This document shows, piece after piece, positions 16,821 through 24,719 of a DNA stretch of 64,000 nucleotides. The translations under genes were made by a program, and so were the position numbers. Location: contig JAEUTO010000011.1 of NCBI GenBank assembly GCA_016787785.1, positions 62,001 through 126,000 on the forward strand. The letters are read 5' to 3'. This DNA is from Bacteroidia bacterium (GTDB lineage: Bacteria > Bacteroidota > Bacteroidia > B-17B0 > Aurantibacillaceae). The notes under the pieces were generated by a model that did no database searches, had not been told where the DNA came from, and saw only the letters and a list, made by a program, of their open reading frames with translations. Within the stretch, counting starts at the first letter, position 1. Each line of letters begins with the position of its first letter.

Positions 16821-19012
16821 GTTTGTCGTTTGAATTAGCAATTGAAATTTCCGAACAATATGATTTTAATAAAGAGTCGTTAAATAAGATTGAGTTAAAT
16901 CCGTGGGTTAAAAATCAGTGGCCATTAGTTTACTTTATACAAAACGAAACAAAAAAAGTAGCTTACGTTGGAGAGTCAACAAATGCGGCCAACAGAATTA
17001 AAAATCATCTAGCTAATCCAAAAAAATCACAGGTCTTTAATAAGATTTCAATTATCGGCAGTGACAAATTCAACAAATCAGCCACGTTAGACATTGAATC
17101 TCATTTAATTCAATACATAACTTCCGAAGGAACCTATGAGCTACAAAATGGAAATTATGGTTTAATTAACCACAATTATTATCAACAAGACTTGTATAAA
17201 GATCTTTTTAAAGAAATTTGGAATAAGCTTATTGAAAAAAAAATAGTCACCAAAACGCTTACGGAAATTGAAAATTCAGAAATTTTCAAATACTCTCCGT
17301 ATAAATCATTAAATGAAGACCAATATACCTCTGTTCTGCAAATACTTGAAGGGCTTTGTATAAAAAAATCTAATAGGATTTTTATTAAGGGGAGTGCCGG
17401 CACTGGAAAAACAATACTTGCAACTTATTTAATAAAGCTTTTAAATTCTGACACAACAAATTCCAATTTCGAAGATTATAACGACGATGAATTAAGGGAA
17501 ATAAACTACATTAAAGCATTCCAAAAAAAATATCCAAATGCAAAAATCGGCCTAGTAATTGCAATGACTTCGCTTAGAGATTCTCTTGTTAATGTCTTTA
17601 AGAAAATACCTGGATTAAAAGCTTCAATGATTCTAAGCCCTTCGGACACTTTTAAACCCAAAGAAAAGTACGATCTATTAATTATTGATGAAGCCCATCG
17701 CTTAAGGCAATATAAAAATATTGGCTGGAGAGGAACATTCAAAAAAAACAATCTCAAATTAGGATTAGATGAAACTGGAACTGAATTAGATTGGATCATC
17801 GCTAATAGTAAGAACCAAATATTTTTTTACGATTCAGCTCAATCTGTCAAACCTTCGGATGTTGATGAAGAAAATTTCAGTACATTGTTAAATGACAAAA
17901 ACACTTTAAACCTCGAACTTACTTCTCAAATGAGAGTTAAAGGCGGTAATAACTACATAAAATTTGTTGATGAACTATTGCACGTTAAAGGGAATCCTAA
18001 CAAATTATATTCGCCAAAAGATTACGAATTGATAATGTTCGATTCCTTAAAAGATCTTTATGAAGAGCTTACTAAAAGAGAAAAAAATTACGGCTTGAGC
18101 AGGCTGGTCGCTGGATACTCATGGCCTTGGTTATCTGAAGGAGACAAAAAAGCTGTTGATATTGAAATTGATGGCTTAGAATTTCAATGGAACCAAACTA
18201 CAAAAGATTGGGTTAATTCGCCAAATGCTTTTAAAGAAATTGGATGTATCCATACAACTCAAGGCTATGATTTAAATTATACGGGAGTAATTTTTGGTAA
18301 AGAAATCAATTATAACAAAACAACAAATAAAATTGAAATCGATCAAAAATTATATTTCGATAAATATGGAAAAATCGGAGTTGATAACGTTGATGATTTA
18401 AAGTCTTATATAATTAATATTTATAAAACTATAATGTACCGAGGCATTAAGGGTACATTCATTTATGCGTGTAATAAAGACTTTCGGGATTATTTAAAGC
18501 AATACATTGCAGTATATAAAAAAGAAATTCCCCTAAGAATTCTTAAAAAGGAAGATGTTAAGCCTTTCGTAAACGCTGTACCATTAGTTGACATAAAAGT
18601 TGCTGCCGGATCATTTAGTGAATCACAATTACAAACTAATATTGATTGGATTGAATTACCGCATAATTATGTTGTAAAAGAGGGTTATTTTGTTTGTGAA
18701 GTAATTGGAGATTCCATGAATAAGAAAATTCCCAATGGCTCATTTTGTCTATTTAAAAAAGACACTGGTGGTTCAAGAGAAGGAAAAATTGTTTTGGTTG
18801 AACACTCCAATATTCAGGATAGAGATTATGGCGCCGGTTACACTGTGAAATTATACCAAAGCACAAAAGAAATTGGCGACGACCACTGGTCGCATAAATC
18901 AATTGTACTAAAACCAATGTCTAATTCCCCTGATTACAAAAACATTATTTTAAGCCCCGAAGAAACTGACAAACTAAAAGTTGTCGGAATATTTGTCGGC
19001 ATTATCAGTTAA
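16817..19012 (+). CDS. GIY-YIG nuclease / DUF2075 ATPase / LexA-type S24 peptidase fusion
   Basis: 731 aa with three parts. Residues 35-100 form a GIY-YIG domain: V-Y-F (38-40), A-Y-V-G-E (49-53), R60, and E94 in IESHLIQYI. Residues 160-590 form a DUF2075 P-loop NTPase/helicase with Walker A GSAGTGKT (192-199), Walker B DLLIIDEAHR (286-295) and the motif IHTTQGYDLNYTGVIFG. Residues 595-731 match the LexA/UmuD S24 fold: V-A-A-G (A597-G598 at the expected cleavage position), G-D-S633-M, and T-V-K678-L-Y as the Ser-Lys dyad. The Ala-Gly to Ser spacing of 36 residues equals that of UmuD. The sequence is AT-rich compared with recA. I infer a DNA-damage or invasion-responsive nuclease-ATPase; this is not shown. 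Confidence 0.85.
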   Translation: MSLSFELAIEISEQYDFNKESLNKIELNPWVKNQWPLVYFIQNETKKVAYVGESTNAANRIKNHLANPKKSQVFNKISIIGSDKFNKSATLDIESHLIQYITSEGTYELQNGNYGLINHNYYQQDLYKDLFKEIWNKLIEKKIVTKTLTEIENSEIFKYSPYKSLNEDQYTSVLQILEGLCIKKSNRIFIKGSAGTGKTILATYLIKLLNSDTTNSNFEDYNDDELREINYIKAFQKKYPNAKIGLVIAMTSLRDSLVNVFKKIPGLKASMILSPSDTFKPKEKYDLLIIDEAHRLRQYKNIGWRGTFKKNNLKLGLDETGTELDWIIANSKNQIFFYDSAQSVKPSDVDEENFSTLLNDKNTLNLELTSQMRVKGGNNYIKFVDELLHVKGNPNKLYSPKDYELIMFDSLKDLYEELTKREKNYGLSRLVAGYSWPWLSEGDKKAVDIEIDGLEFQWNQTTKDWVNSPNAFKEIGCIHTTQGYDLNYTGVIFGKEINYNKTTNKIEIDQKLYFDKYGKIGVDNVDDLKSYIINIYKTIMYRGIKGTFIYACNKDFRDYLKQYIAVYKKEIPLRILKKEDVKPFVNAVPLVDIKVAAGSFSESQLQTNIDWIELPHNYVVKEGYFVCEVIGDSMNKKIPNGSFCLFKKDTGGSREGKIVLVEHSNIQDRDYGAGYTVKLYQSTKEIGDDHWSHKSIVLKPMSNSPDYKNIILSPEETDKLKVVGIFVGIIS

Positions 19013-19023
19013 AAATAAATCGA

Positions 19024-19917
19024 TTGGAAAAACTGCCATTTATACCAAATCAAATCTACAATCGCAGAGCAGATATACATGCTGCGTATGGTGGCAATTG
19101 GCAGAGCGGAATTTGTCCTTCTTCTACCTATCCTTATATTTTTATTTTCTCAGGTAAGTCAGGGCATCAGCATGGATATAAAGATGGTTGGGATAATCCA
19201 AATGTTTTTACCTATACGGGCGAAGGTCAAGCAGGCGATATGAAATTTACAAAAGGTAATCTCGCACTTAGAGATCATCTTCAGAATGGTAAAAGAGTAT
19301 TTCTTTTTGAAAGTGAGGGTAGAGGTTTTGTGAAATTTATAAGCGAAGTAGAATTTTTTGACGCGGATTATTTTGAAACACATGACACTTCCGGCACAAC
19401 ACGCTTAGGTATTAAATTCTTCTTTAAAAGAAAAGGTGCCTTTGTTCCTACGCAGCCAGCCTTATTTGACCAACCGGATATTGCAGCAGATCCTCATGTG
19501 ATCTATGAAAAAAGTGAACCAAATATAACCGAAAGAAGGGGCTTAGTTACCTCAAGGGTTGGCCAAGGGGCCTATAGAAAGCGAATTATTCATCGCTGGG
19601 AATATAAATGCGCAGTTACCGGATTTGATAAATTGAACATTTTAGTTGCTTCACATATTGTACCTTGGGCTGATTCAAATAATAATGAAAGATTAGATGT
19701 TCATAATGGCATTTTACTTTCTCCAACTTATGATGCTTTATTCGATAGACATCTAATTACGTTTGAAAATGCAGGAAAAATAATTTTGTCTGATTTAATA
19801 GAACCGCAAGCATTTCAAAAGATTGGTGTAACTGGTCAGGAGAAAATAAAAAGTCTCAGTAATTTTAATTTTGAGTATTTAGATAAGCATAGAATTCGTT
19901 TTAATGAAAACCGTTAA
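19024..19917 (+). CDS. HNH endonuclease with N-terminal SRA/PUA-like domain
   Basis: 297 aa from a TTG start 11 nt after the previous stop; no ATG lies near. Residues 1-140 contain SGHQHGYKDGWDNPN and FTYTGEGQAGDM (62-73), resembling SRA-type modified-base readers that precede nucleases in modification-dependent restriction enzymes. Residues 185-245 form an HNH_2 nuclease: C196-A-V-T-G, A-S-H211-I-V-P-W, H227-N228-G-I-L-L-S-P, D237-A-L-F-D241. I infer cleavage of DNA bearing modified bases. The reader assignment is by motif similarity only. Its end overlaps the NUDIX gene by 14 nt. Confidence 0.8.
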   Translation: MEKLPFIPNQIYNRRADIHAAYGGNWQSGICPSSTYPYIFIFSGKSGHQHGYKDGWDNPNVFTYTGEGQAGDMKFTKGNLALRDHLQNGKRVFLFESEGRGFVKFISEVEFFDADYFETHDTSGTTRLGIKFFFKRKGAFVPTQPALFDQPDIAADPHVIYEKSEPNITERRGLVTSRVGQGAYRKRIIHRWEYKCAVTGFDKLNILVASHIVPWADSNNNERLDVHNGILLSPTYDALFDRHLITFENAGKIILSDLIEPQAFQKIGVTGQEKIKSLSNFNFEYLDKHRIRFNENR

Positions 19918-20281
19918 AGTAGTTTGTGGCATTATTCAAAAGGACGGCAAAATATTTATTGCACGTCGCAAGCCCGAAAAATCTATGGGTGGTTACTGGG
20001 AATTTCCTGGAGGTAAAATTGAAAAGAGTGAGGATGAAGAGCAAGCGCTAAAAAGGGAGTTAAAAGAAGAATTGGGGATGGCGGTATTAGTTGGTAAACG
20101 CATTGGACAAAACACTCACAAATACGAAACCATAACAATTGAATTGATTGCATACGAGTGTGAATTTATTTCCGCATCATTTCAATTAACTGATCACGAT
20201 GAATATAATTTTGTGAATCCAGAGAACTTGATTAATTTTAATATTGCACCAGCTGATATGTTTTTTCTAGACATATTATGA
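19904..20281 (+). CDS. NUDIX hydrolase, MutT/8-oxo-dGTP diphosphatase type
   Basis: 125 aa. The NUDIX box is complete: G-G-K-I-E-K-S-E-D-E-E-Q-A-L-K-R-E-L-K-E-E-L-G-M, with all consensus Gly/Glu/Arg/Glu positions. The start VVCGIIQKDGKIFIARRK and GGYWEFPGGK are typical of MutT-like enzymes that remove oxidised nucleotides. The overlap with the HNH gene indicates one mRNA. Together with the MazG-like enzyme it gives the run two nucleotide-pool hydrolases. Confidence 0.92.
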   Translation: MKTVKVVCGIIQKDGKIFIARRKPEKSMGGYWEFPGGKIEKSEDEEQALKRELKEELGMAVLVGKRIGQNTHKYETITIELIAYECEFISASFQLTDHDEYNFVNPENLINFNIAPADMFFLDIL

Positions 20282-20311
20282 ACGACAAAAATCGAAATGC
20301 GAAAATGAATA

Positions 20312-21595
20312 ATGGATCAAGTGGAACAAATATTTTATGATTTATTTTGGAGGCACAAGGCTTGCCAAAATCTTTTTTTATTGTCTAAAGAGGAATTTCT
20401 CGACACTAAAACTTTTACTTTTGGCGATAAACCAATAAACATTTCCTTCCCAAGAATTATATTATCAAATATAGAATCAATAGAAGATTATAATCATAGT
20501 AAGATAAAGATTAGAACAGATAATCATGCTATTAAATCAGAATCTCTTATTCAGGAAATTATTGAAAAATACAAACCTATTATTGGTGCGTTTCTAGAAT
20601 CAAAATTTAGCGGAATAGCGAATAGAATAATAACTGACTTAAGTGAAGATCCTTTTGGTTTTATTTTGCCAATTATAAGCGCTTTTCTTTCCGGTGAAGG
20701 AGAAGGAGAAAGGGTTGTAATTGAATTTCTTCATAAGTATAACCTAATCGGAAACCACATTACTAATTACGAGCAACTTGGAGAATACTTAGAAAAAGAA
20801 GCATTTAACAAAAATGTAAAAAATGCATTATCAGAACAGAACATGTGGGCGTTGCTTGAACTTTTAAAATCAGTTAAGGATAGGTATGTAACTGAAATAT
20901 ACAAAAGCCTCCACAATTCTAATCAGGTACTGGTAAGTTCATTTCATGACATCGACAATTTTTCAGATAGATTGAAACTATTTAGTATGTTATATGATGC
21001 AAAAATCATAAAGCCAAGTAAAGAGGATTCTTTTCTTGAATGTACCAGTTGTGAGCCAGATACATATAGAGGCGTATTTTCTTTGAAAATTAATCCTATA
21101 AAATTAAAGAAAATAAAATGCCCGATTTGTAATTCAGCTATAACATTTTATGTGCCTTATGAACTTGATCCTGTTATTTTCGATTTGATAAAAGAAAAAG
21201 ATGGAATGATATTGCATGCGCTCCAGAATTTATTAAAGGAACACAGGATCAAATTCAAAGTTAATATAAATGCTCTAAATGATATCGAAATAGATTGCAT
21301 CTACAAAATTAAAAAGGAAGTATTTGTGGTTGAATGTAAAATGTACAAACAAAATACTACACAGAAGAAACTTGAAAGTAAAATAAAAGAACATTTTTCA
21401 AAACTAATTAAAGATATTAGAAGAATTCAGGATGATAAAAACGATAGAACTGAAAGTACAACTCCAATACTTTTAGTTAATATTCATGATTCTAAATTAC
21501 TTAACAATATTTTAAATAAGTTAAAGAAGGCCAATAAGGATGAATTATATCAAAAGGGGAAAATTTTAACCATAAACGAAATTCCCATCAAATAA
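20312..21595 (+). CDS. Zinc-ribbon protein with PD-(D/E)XK nuclease-like C-terminus
   Basis: 427 aa; family not recognised. Residues 1-235 are mostly alpha-helical with no identified domain. A zinc ribbon follows: C244-T-S-C247 and C270-P-I-C273. At about 315-395, D-I-E-I-D328-C-I-Y-K-I-K-K-E-V-F-V-V-E341-C-K343-M fits the PD-(D/E)XK core (Asp on one strand, E-x-K on the next), then a Lys-rich helix (KIKEHFSKLIKDIRRI). A strand-plus-helix end follows (PILLVNIHDSKLLNNILNKL). It starts 30 nt after the NUDIX stop and is AT-rich like the upstream genes, so I treat it as the last gene of the run. Nuclease activity is inferred. Confidence 0.6.
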   Translation: MDQVEQIFYDLFWRHKACQNLFLLSKEEFLDTKTFTFGDKPINISFPRIILSNIESIEDYNHSKIKIRTDNHAIKSESLIQEIIEKYKPIIGAFLESKFSGIANRIITDLSEDPFGFILPIISAFLSGEGEGERVVIEFLHKYNLIGNHITNYEQLGEYLEKEAFNKNVKNALSEQNMWALLELLKSVKDRYVTEIYKSLHNSNQVLVSSFHDIDNFSDRLKLFSMLYDAKIIKPSKEDSFLECTSCEPDTYRGVFSLKINPIKLKKIKCPICNSAITFYVPYELDPVIFDLIKEKDGMILHALQNLLKEHRIKFKVNINALNDIEIDCIYKIKKEVFVVECKMYKQNTTQKKLESKIKEHFSKLIKDIRRIQDDKNDRTESTTPILLVNIHDSKLLNNILNKLKKANKDELYQKGKILTINEIPIK

Positions 21596-21606
21596 TTTAT
21601 ATTAAT

Positions 21607-22006
21607 ATGCACCCCAGCCCCTTCCATAATTACCTCATCCGTCCCATGCAGCAAAACGATGCGGCGGCTTTTTTTAAAATGGTTGAGGTTAACCGTCCGC
21701 GCCTGGAGAGCGGTTTTGCCGGTACCGTTAGCAAAACAAAAACCTTACAAGCTACCGAGGAGTTTATTGCAAATAATACGGCAAATGTGCGGTGCACATT
21801 TGAGCGAGGTTGTGTGGAGGCTTCACCATTTATTTAACGAGCTGGGCTTTACCAAATTATTTTTACGCACACAACCCTCCAACACAGAAGCCTGCGGCTT
21901 AGCTGAAAAGCTGGGTTTCCAACAAGAAGGGTTACTGCGTAAAGATTACAGAACTACTAGTGGAGAGTTGGTAGATTTGGTTTATTATGGGTTGTTAAAA
22001 AAATAA
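21607..22006 (+). pseudogene. GNAT (RimJ/RimL-type) acetyltransferase, disrupted
   Basis: The N-terminal part (MHPSPFHNYLIRPMQQNDAA..., about 59 codons from 21607) and the C-terminal part (HLFNELGFTKLFLRTQPSN...GLAEKLGFQQEGLLRKDY to the stop at 22004-22006) are in different frames. The central acetyl-CoA-binding stretch, about 50-60 residues in intact relatives, is missing. In its place is a piece of the local intergenic repeat, including a perfect 9-bp-arm palindrome (21782-21802). The gene is almost certainly non-functional. Confidence 0.85.
21782..21802. repeat. Small palindrome (REP-like) inside the broken GNAT gene
   Basis: Arms CAAATGTGC and GCACATTTG surround a 3-nt centre (GGT). The same 9-3-9 layout occurs at 12065-12085, 22759-22779, 24769-24789, 24864-24884 and 24945-24965 with different but still complementary arms. 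The flank GAGCGAGGTTGTGTGG also matches repeat sequence. Confidence 0.85.
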
Positions 22007-22044
22007 CAACCCATTTCAAAGTAAATTCTGTTATACCCAAAATT

Positions 22045-22830
22045 CCTGAACCTTATTTTTGTCCTCACTTTTTCCTTGATGACGGCAATGCGTCAGCATT
22101 GAGCGAGATTGTGTGGTGGCAAGCAAAAAATCAAATCCCGGAAATTTCTGAATTTTATTTTTGGAGTCACTTTTTGCTTGATCAAAAAGTAACCAAAAAA
22201 TCAAGGCTTACAAACAAATTGCTCGATTTGTAGTTTTAATTTTAAAACGGTCGCCCGCAAACTCGCCACATCCGAGAAATATTTTGCGAGTGGCTCAAAC
22301 AGCGCGGGCTCATAGGATTTTAAATGCAGCAATGCCGCTCAAATAAATTGGCTATTTATGCATTTAAAATCTGTCACGAAAATTAAAACACAAATCTATC
22401 GCAATTTCTTTGAGGCCACCTCACTAGGTGTGCTTACGCGGACGACATTACGGCTGTAACTTTGCGGTTAGGTGTTTGAGTTTTCGGCGCGTGGGCCGGG
22501 CAAAACGCTTGGCGTGGGAGGGGTGAATTGATTTTTTTGTAGAAAAGCGATAAAGGCGCTTGTCGTTTAAAATTCTGTTCTTTCCCAATAAAAAAACGGA
22601 ACAGAATTTTTTACTTTATTAGCTTTTCAAAAAAAATCAAGAGCGCGAGGAAAGATCGTTTTGCCTTGTCTTTTGTTGGATTTTATCCTGAGCGAAGCCG
22701 AAGGGTTTCGACTAAGGAAAAGTAAAGAAAAAAATTGTGCTGCCGCGCAAATCTGGCTCAAATATGCACTGCATATTTGCCCTGCCTCAAAAGTGACAAA
22801 AAAACATAAACGTATTTCGACAAAAGAACA
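22045..22830 (+). repeat. Modular structured intergenic element, copy C
   Basis: It fills the 849-nt gap 22007-22855. It begins with a partial boundary interrupted by a small palindrome (CAATGC...GCATTG) and then has the full boundary hairpin ACTTTTTG-cttgat-CAAAAAGT. The core is at 22216-22406: outer stem AAATTGC...GCAATTT, GCCAC...GTGGC, and GATTTTAAATGCA (22316-22328) with TGCATTTAAAATC (22359-22371). The AAAATTCTGTTC/GAACAGAATTTT long hairpin follows. At the right end are TTGTGC-tgcc-GCGCAA and the palindrome CAAATATGC-act-GCATATTTG (22759-22779). It is an inverted near-copy of 12030-12800. Confidence 0.85.
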
Positions 22831-22855
22831 AACAAAAAAATTAAATAATAGTTTT

Positions 22856-23689
22856 TTACTGCAGAAAAAAACTGATTGTTTTTTCGATCACCTCTTTTGC
22901 CATATCGGGAAGCGGTAATGCAAAAGGATGTTTCACACCAAAGGTGTGATCACCATTTTCTATTTTTAAAAGCTCGCCATGTTTCGCACTGTGCAAAAGC
23001 TCTTCGGCATCGTGATACTTCACTGCCGTATCGGCCGTACCATGCACAATTAAAAAAGGAATGCTTAAACGCTTTACGGCATGGTTAATATTGAGGCGTT
23101 CCTTATTTGCTAAAATGGTTTCGTAAAACTGGTAATACAAAGGCATATTTTGTTTGGTGCGCGCATTTTTGGCGTACACCACACCATCACGTTTCCAGGT
23201 TTCAACCGTTAGTGGTTTGTTTCGGTCCATCTGGCTTACCGAGGCCCATGTTGCTACTTTTTTTACGCGAGGGTCTTCGCCTGCTTTTAAAATGGTGATG
23301 CCGCCACCGCGGCTGTGCCCGAGTAAATATAATTTATTGGCGTCGCTTTCATTTTTAAGCTCAACAGAACTTAAGCTCCAGTCCATTACTTTTTTAAGAT
23401 CGTCTAACTCAATAATATAATTGTTATTGCCAAATGCTTCGAGGTCGCCAAAATTTTGTGGATCGCTAACCGTAGTGCCGTTGTGTGAGAAATTAAATTT
23501 AATGAAGATAAAACCCGTTTCAGCAAATTGCTGCGCCATGTAATTAAAATGGCCCCAGTCTTTAAAACCTTTAAAGCCGTGCGAAAAAATAATTATTGGT
23601 TTTGCTGTTCCGTCGTCTTTATAAAAACAATCCAGTAGTATTGGCTTGTCTTTGCTTCCGGCAATTTGAAGATCTTTAATAAGTTTCAT
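22856..23689 (-). CDS. Alpha/beta hydrolase (dienelactone-hydrolase/acyl-peptidase-like)
   Basis: 277 aa with the start at the ATG whose complement lies at 23687-23689 (MKLIKDLQIAGSKDKPILL). A longer open frame reaches 23986 but its extra 99 codons are repeat sequence. Motifs: oxyanion region IIFSHGFKGFKDWGHF, nucleophile G-H-S-R-G-G, acid in LIVHGTADTAVKYHDAEEL, and histidine in ENGDHTFGVKHPF. It is a soluble serine hydrolase whose substrate cannot be told. It stands alone between two repeat copies. Confidence 0.85.
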   Translation of the reverse strand: MKLIKDLQIAGSKDKPILLDCFYKDDGTAKPIIIFSHGFKGFKDWGHFNYMAQQFAETGFIFIKFNFSHNGTTVSDPQNFGDLEAFGNNNYIIELDDLKKVMDWSLSSVELKNESDANKLYLLGHSRGGGITILKAGEDPRVKKVATWASVSQMDRNKPLTVETWKRDGVVYAKNARTKQNMPLYYQFYETILANKERLNINHAVKRLSIPFLIVHGTADTAVKYHDAEELLHSAKHGELLKIENGDHTFGVKHPFALPLPDMAKEVIEKTISFFLQ

Positions 23690-23699
23690 TATTACAAAT

Positions 23700-24060
23700 A
23701 TACTAAAGAGTTGTACGAAAATTGTTAAGTAAAATTTGGCGTTACCTCCATGGCTTTCGTATAATTGACGAAAGGAACACACCCTGTGCCTTCCGCGTGA
23801 GCACACAATGTGAGCCGGCCTTTTAAAATTTTGCGTTAAAAATCTTTTTTCTTCAAAAGCGTTGGCGAGTGGGGAGATGATTTTGGCTGTTCGCGTAGCG
23901 CTTAAATCATCGGCTTGAAGAAAATTAGATTTTAGCAAAATTTTAAGAAAGCCTTGATTTTTTTGCTTACTTTTTTGATCAAGCAAAAAAGTGAGGACAA
24001 GACCTAATTAGGGAATTGCTTTTTGGTTTCCGACTCACTAACTCGCTCAAAAGTCTATAA
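23700..24060 (-). repeat. Modular structured intergenic element, copy F (divergent)
   Basis: Read on the - strand it starts with the boundary hairpin ACTTTTTTG-cttgat-CAAAAAAGT (near 23967-23991). A different payload follows: a long imperfect inverted repeat whose arms include AAAATTTTGC...GCAAAATTTT and TTTTCTTCAA...TTGAAGAAAA (about 23818-23945). The 190-nt core seen in the other copies is absent. It produces a spurious N-terminal extension of the hydrolase gene. A further boundary-like fragment with CTCGCTCAAAAG lies at 24040-24060. Confidence 0.65.
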
Positions 24061-24166
24061 GCCTTTTGCCGCCCGCTAGATTGGACAATTGTGCGTGCAA
24101 ACTGAATTTGCGTTTCTTACAATTCGATAAAAAGAAAATCTGAGTTCTTTTTATTTCAGGATTTTG

Positions 24167-24174
24167 TATCTTTA
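24167..24174 (+). promoter_or_regulatory. -7 element of the SRPBCC gene
   Basis: TATCTTTA in the context TTTGTATCTTTAAA, the same string context as the promoter at 16449-16456. It lies 47 nt before the ATG at 24221. The -33 region is weak. Confidence 0.45.
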
Positions 24175-24220
24175 AACGATCTGTTTAAAAATAGTGTTCC
24201 TTAAATAAAAATTAAACATC

Positions 24221-24673
24221 ATGAAAAAACTACGTTACGAAATTACGATCAATGCCAACCGCGAAAAAGTTTGGCAAGCCGTTACAGGAAATAAAACCTA
24301 CAGCGAGTGGACCGCTGCCTTTAACCCCACTTCTTATTATGAAGGTAGTTGGAACGAAGGCGATAACATTCGTTTTTTAGGAGTAGACGATGAGGGAAAA
24401 ACCGGAGGCATGCTTTCAATGATCGAAAAAAGTGAGCAGCCGTCTTACCTCTCCATTAAACACTACGGCCAAATTGTAAAAGGCATAGAAGATACTACAA
24501 GCGACGAAGTAAAAGCCTGGGCACCCATGCACGAAAATTACACCTTAGAAAAGATAAACGACAACAGCACCCGCTTTATTGCCGAACTCGATAGCAACGA
24601 AGCTTGGGATGCCATGATGAATGAGATGTGGCCAAATGCGCTTAAGAAGTTAAAAGAAATAGCAGAACGATAA
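24221..24673 (+). CDS. SRPBCC (START-like) domain protein, AHSA1 type
   Basis: 150 aa. The opening EITINANREKVWQAVTGNKTYSEWTAAFNPTSYYEGSWNEGD and the closing helix (WDAMMNEMWPNALKKLKEIAER) are typical of the Bet v1-like hydrophobic-cavity fold of the activator-of-Hsp90-ATPase/polyketide cyclase group. The ligand is unknown. It is a single gene between repeat copies F and D. Confidence 0.85.
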   Translation: MKKLRYEITINANREKVWQAVTGNKTYSEWTAAFNPTSYYEGSWNEGDNIRFLGVDDEGKTGGMLSMIEKSEQPSYLSIKHYGQIVKGIEDTTSDEVKAWAPMHENYTLEKINDNSTRFIAELDSNEAWDAMMNEMWPNALKKLKEIAER

Positions 24674-24719
24674 GACACATAACGCTTTGCGTTATGTGCT
24701 TAAACCAAAAATTACCTCT

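Noticed and set aside
22661-22918. 85-codon open frame on the + strand
   Set aside because: Repeat copy C plus the antisense end of the hydrolase gene; no protein features.
23690-23986. N-terminal extension of the alpha/beta hydrolase
   Set aside because: The extra 99 codons are repeat copy F; the conserved fold begins at the ATG at 23689.
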